This document shows, one piece after another, positions 33,211 through 35,657 of a stretch of DNA of 35,657 nt. The DNA is taken from contig NHHF01000084.1 in assembly GCA_002171155.1 (NCBI GenBank), forward strand, positions 3,089 through 38,745. The letters are read 5' to 3'. The DNA comes from Betaproteobacteria bacterium TMED156 (GTDB lineage Bacteria > Pseudomonadota > Gammaproteobacteria > Burkholderiales > Burkholderiaceae_A). The notes below the pieces were generated by a model. That model was not told the DNA's origin, ran no database searches, and worked only from the letters and a program-made list of their open reading frames with translations. Every line of letters starts with the position of its first letter. Position 1 is the first letter of the stretch. The position numbers and the translations under genes were made by a program.

Positions 33211-33240
33211 GATTTATCCTCAGATATCAGTTACATCAAA

Positions 33241-33267
33241 AAATCGGCGCAAAATTGCCGATCTTTA
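33241..33267 (-). promoter_or_regulatory. Candidate sigma-28 (FliA) promoter for the flgP-flgT operon
   Basis: Read on the minus strand there is TAAAGATC (33267-33260), an 11-base spacer and GCCGATTT (33248-33241). The FliA consensus is TAAAGTTT-N11-GCCGATAA, so each box matches 6 of 8 with exact spacing. The start codon of the flgP-like gene is about 31 bases downstream. A competing reading is that ATCGGC and GCCGAT form an inverted repeat (33243-33248 / 33257-33262) followed on this strand by six T, which could be a small terminator or attenuator. The rest of the divergent 33211-33397 gap is A+T-rich, and I see no clear promoter for the activator gene. Confidence 0.55.
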
Positions 33268-33397
33268 ATTTTATTAAATAAAACTTTTAATACGAACAGT
33301 CAATTTATCGACAATTTTTCAGGATACTTTATACTAATAACAACAAACTATTGAAAAATTTGTATTTTTCAAAAAAATATTTTCATATATTTCTTTC

Positions 33398-34456
33398 ATG
33401 AATTCATTATCAAAAATTTTAGGAGTAAGCTCTCAAATTCAAGAGTTAAAAAACTTAATTGAGACCATGGCCTCCTCAGATGCGACAGTTTTAATATTAG
33501 GTGAAAGTGGAACTGGTAAAGAATTAGTTGCAAGAAACTTGCACAACTTCTCGAATAGATCTAGATACAAATTTGTTGCCGTTAATTGTGCTGCGATTCC
33601 AAGAGATCTTATTGAAAGTGAGCTTTTTGGTCATAGAAAAGGTTCTTTTACTGGAGCTCTATCCGATAGGCTAGGTAGATTTGAGTTGGCAAATGGTGGA
33701 ACTTTGTTTCTAGACGAAATAGGTGATTTACCATCTGAAGTACAAGTAAAGCTATTGAGGGTCATCCAAGAAAGAGTTGTTGACCCAATTGGTGCTCATA
33801 AATCTACACCAATTGACGTAAGGATAATTTCTGCTACTCACCGAGACCTCGAAGTTGAAATTAAGGATGGTAGGTTCAGGGAAGATTTGTTTTACAGACT
33901 GAATGTTTTACCAATTCACACTCCTCCATTGAGGGATAGAAACGAGGATCTTTCTATTTTGATTGAAAATTTTGCAAATCAATTTGCCAGGAAAGGTGGA
34001 AAACCCATAAAAGTTGATAACAGTCTTATGAAGGCTTTTAAACAGTATTCTTGGCCAGGAAATATTAGAGAGTTATCTAATATTTGTGCTCGTTTGAGTA
34101 CACTATTTCCAGGAAAACATCTATCTTATGACGACATACCGCAACCCATGCTACCAAAAGGACTAAGAGGGTTTACAAAATTTGTCAAAGAAAATATTGA
34201 AGTTGAGAAAAACCCTGTCGAGGATTTAATTTTACTAACGCAAGGTTCATCGCTGAAAACCCCGGATTTGGATAACATACTTATTGGTAATAATGAATTG
34301 CCGTTGAAAGAAAGATTGGCAGATATAGAGAAAAATTTTATAAAACAAGCATTAGTTAAATCTGGAGGCAATGTTTCTAAAACTGCCAGATTGTTAAGTG
34401 TTCAGAGAACAACACTAATTGAAAAAATCAACAAGTACTCTCTGGACACGCCCTAA
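33398..34456 (+). CDS. Sigma-54-dependent activator, FleQ/FlrA-like but lacking the N-terminal domain
   Basis: A 352-residue enhancer-binding protein. The AAA+ domain starts almost at residue 1 and has Walker A GESGTGKE (35-42), the sigma-54 contact loop as GSFTGA (82-87, usual form GAFTGA), Walker B LFLDE (D106, E107) and an arginine-finger region RFREDLFYRL. The C-terminal Fis-type helix-turn-helix (about 325-349, SKTARLLSVQRTTLIEKINKY) closely resembles FleQ/FlrA, master flagellar regulators. The FleQ-type N-terminal domain (about 140 residues) is missing and the reading frame offers no upstream extension. It is divergent from the flgP operon. No convincing ribosome-binding site precedes the ATG. 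Its 3' end overlaps the convergent DUF1566 gene by 42 bases. Confidence 0.87.
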   Translation: MNSLSKILGVSSQIQELKNLIETMASSDATVLILGESGTGKELVARNLHNFSNRSRYKFVAVNCAAIPRDLIESELFGHRKGSFTGALSDRLGRFELANGGTLFLDEIGDLPSEVQVKLLRVIQERVVDPIGAHKSTPIDVRIISATHRDLEVEIKDGRFREDLFYRLNVLPIHTPPLRDRNEDLSILIENFANQFARKGGKPIKVDNSLMKAFKQYSWPGNIRELSNICARLSTLFPGKHLSYDDIPQPMLPKGLRGFTKFVKENIEVEKNPVEDLILLTQGSSLKTPDLDNILIGNNELPLKERLADIEKNFIKQALVKSGGNVSKTARLLSVQRTTLIEKINKYSLDTP

Positions 34457-35017
34457 AAATTTAATTTGCTTGGAATCTTCGTCTGAAACCAACATAAAAG
34501 GTAGTTCAGCAGTTTTTCTTTGCCAACAAAATCCTTGACTTTTATAAGTGTAGACTGAACATGCAATCCTTTTTGAAAAAATGTGTTCATCTCTGCTCCA
34601 ATAATGACTTACTTCAACTGATGGGAAAGTTCTTGTGTCGATAGCTGGGTTTATACAATCAAAACGTTGAAGTTCCCTCATTTGCCAGTATTCTGGGAGT
34701 CTCCAATTCATTCCGGAACTTGAGGAAAATTCACGAGCATAAGACTGAGCTTCTAACCAATTTAATTTTAACGCTTCTCCAACGCATTTTCCCTCTTGAA
34801 AGACTTGGCCTGCATTGCATCTGTACCAGGAAATTTTTGTTAATCTATCAATTGCTATCGGGCCAGATTCATCGTAGTTAAATCTTTCTTGAGGTATCTC
34901 AGAAAGGTAATCATTACACTTTGGAGGAGGTTTACGAAAATTACATCCCTGTAACAGGAAAGAGATAATCAAAAAAAAAACAATTAGCAGATGTTTATTT
35001 ACTTTTTTCGATTTCAT
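34415..35017 (-). CDS. DUF1566 (Lcl-domain) lipoprotein
   Basis: A 200-residue predicted lipoprotein. A basic start and hydrophobic segment end in the lipobox LLQGC (Cys25). The mature part has the DUF1566/Lcl C-terminal pattern: ISWYRCNAGQ, WLEAQSYAREFSS, GMNWRLPEYWQMRELQRF and HYWSRDE, with several cysteines likely to form disulfides in the periplasm. The fold is lectin-like in related proteins but the role is unknown. The gene is convergent with the FleQ-like activator, sharing 42 bases at their 3' ends, and is divergent from pomA. Its place amid flagellar genes may be chance or may indicate a motility-linked envelope function. Confidence 0.82.
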   Translation of the reverse strand: MKSKKVNKHLLIVFFLIISFLLQGCNFRKPPPKCNDYLSEIPQERFNYDESGPIAIDRLTKISWYRCNAGQVFQEGKCVGEALKLNWLEAQSYAREFSSSSGMNWRLPEYWQMRELQRFDCINPAIDTRTFPSVEVSHYWSRDEHIFSKRIACSVYTYKSQGFCWQRKTAELPFMLVSDEDSKQIKFLGRVQRVLVDFFN

Positions 35018-35197
35018 CTATCAAATTAATACTTTGTTAACAATGAAGAAACTCTAATATAGGATAGTAGTCCATGTAAATAAAGAAATTTTATTTTTTT
35101 TGAAATTATTTACAAATTAGTTGTAAATTGGAATAAATTATGCTTTTAATCGTATATTGTTGAACATTTTTGAATTTAACGGAGATACTTTAATCTT
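35018..35197. other. Divergent intergenic region between the DUF1566 gene and pomA
   Basis: These 180 very A+T-rich bases must hold promoters in both directions. Towards pomA, TTGTAA (35121-35126) and TTTAAT (35145-35150) are 18 bases apart with TG upstream of the latter, a weak sigma-70 candidate. GGAG (35181-35184) lies 13 bases before the pomA ATG, a rather long spacing. I find no sigma-28 or sigma-54 consensus here. Towards the lipoprotein gene a TATATT box is visible but lacks a good -35. Confidence 0.35.
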
Positions 35198-35657
35198 ATG
35201 GATATAGCTACAGTAATTGGCCTTATAGGAGCTTTCGTTTTAATAGTTATGGCGATGGGTGATCCTTCTGTATTTATCGATGTCCCTTCGGTGTTGATTG
35301 TAATTGGTGGAACAATAGCAACTGTTTTGAACACCACAACTATCCCAGGTCTTATAGGGGCAATTAAAGTTTTTTTGAAGTCTATACTTAATAGTACCGA
35401 ATCACCTGAAAAAGTTATTGAACAGTTAGTAGAGCTTGGAACAATTGCCAAAAAAGACGGTATGATTGCACTTGAGGGCCAGGATATAAAAAACCCCTTC
35501 ATGGCAAGAGGTGTTCGCATGTTAGTTGATGGTACCGATCCACTTTTAATTAAGCAGTCTCTAGAAACCGAAATGGATCAAATTAAAACTCGTCACCAAA
35601 ATGGAAATAATTTAATAGGTAATGCTCAAGATCTTGCACCTGCAATGGGCATGATTG
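35198..35657 (+). CDS. pomA: Flagellar stator protein PomA/MotA, 5' part
   Basis: The first 153 residues of a MotA/PomA-family proton or sodium channel subunit; the gene runs off the window end. It starts MDIATVIGLIGAFVLIVMAMG, closely resembling the Vibrio PomA N-terminus, followed by a second membrane segment (VLIVIGGTIATVL). The cytoplasmic loop follows (LVELGTIAKKDGMIALE, FMARGVRMLVDGTDP) and then the conserved DLAPAMGMI at the edge, just before the third membrane segment. PomA with PomB makes the sodium-driven stator of polar flagella. The FlgT-like ring protein nearby supports that type over the proton-driven MotA, though ion use cannot be proved from this fragment. The ATG at 35198 is the only sensible start. 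Confidence 0.93.
   Translation, partial: MDIATVIGLIGAFVLIVMAMGDPSVFIDVPSVLIVIGGTIATVLNTTTIPGLIGAIKVFLKSILNSTESPEKVIEQLVELGTIAKKDGMIALEGQDIKNPFMARGVRMLVDGTDPLLIKQSLETEMDQIKTRHQNGNNLIGNAQDLAPAMGMI

Noticed and set aside
35176..35520. 114-codon open frame on the minus strand opposite the start of pomA
   Set aside because: The plus strand encodes an unmistakable PomA/MotA N-terminus. The minus frame is Ile/Pro/Thr-rich and matches nothing.

Overview
The window is A+T-rich DNA (roughly a third G+C by eye), densely packed with protein-coding genes. It looks like a motile, probably marine, gammaproteobacterium. The flagellar set (FlgP and FlgT outer-membrane ring proteins, a PomA-type stator and a FleQ/FlrA-like sigma-54 activator) resembles Vibrio, Pseudomonas and Oceanospirillales-type systems. 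The species cannot be named from the sequence. I recognise no tRNA, rRNA, insertion sequence, CRISPR array or origin. No gene-free stretch exceeds 300 bases.

Region 1 (1-14637) is an envelope-polysaccharide locus flanked by NAD-biosynthesis genes. The 3' part of nadC is translationally coupled to a glycosyltransferase. On the minus strand, gmd, rmd, a family 4 glycosyltransferase, an initiating sugar-phosphate transferase and nadB form a tight, overlapping operon (7642 down to 1577). Divergent to it are wzm and wzt (an O-antigen ABC exporter with a C-terminal cargo-binding domain), a WbdD-like methyltransferase and a 1227-residue protein with three glycosyltransferase domains. The logic is an ABC-transporter-dependent O-polysaccharide fed by GDP-6-deoxymannose sugars, probably D-rhamnose, much like the Pseudomonas common antigen or the Caulobacter smooth-LPS locus.

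Region 2 (14638-28970) is built around an 1883-residue, cysteine-free, Ser/Thr/Ala/Gly-rich protein with an N-terminal DUF4214-like segment and about 22 tandem beta-type modules. It ends in a strong intrinsic terminator. A co-directional operon follows: a TPR protein with a GT9-like domain, an unrecognised 195-residue protein, two type I secretion ABC proteins, an HlyD-type adaptor and a TolC-type outer-membrane channel. The two ABC proteins look like a heterodimer with one degenerate ATP site. A large surface protein, its dedicated exporter and an O-antigen locus side by side recall the Caulobacter S-layer region (rsaA/rsaD/rsaE plus LPS genes). I propose this is an S-layer-like or giant surface-protein system, possibly with a dedicated modification or targeting pair.

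Region 3 (28974-35657) is flagellar. A minus-strand operon reads flgP-like lipoprotein, flgT-like, a LysM/FimV-like protein, a FliK-like protein and a stand-alone FlhB C-terminal domain. It is preceded by a good match to a sigma-28 (FliA) promoter. Divergent to it is a FleQ-like activator lacking the N-terminal domain. Its 3' end overlaps, antisense, a DUF1566 lipoprotein gene. The window ends inside a pomA/motA stator gene.
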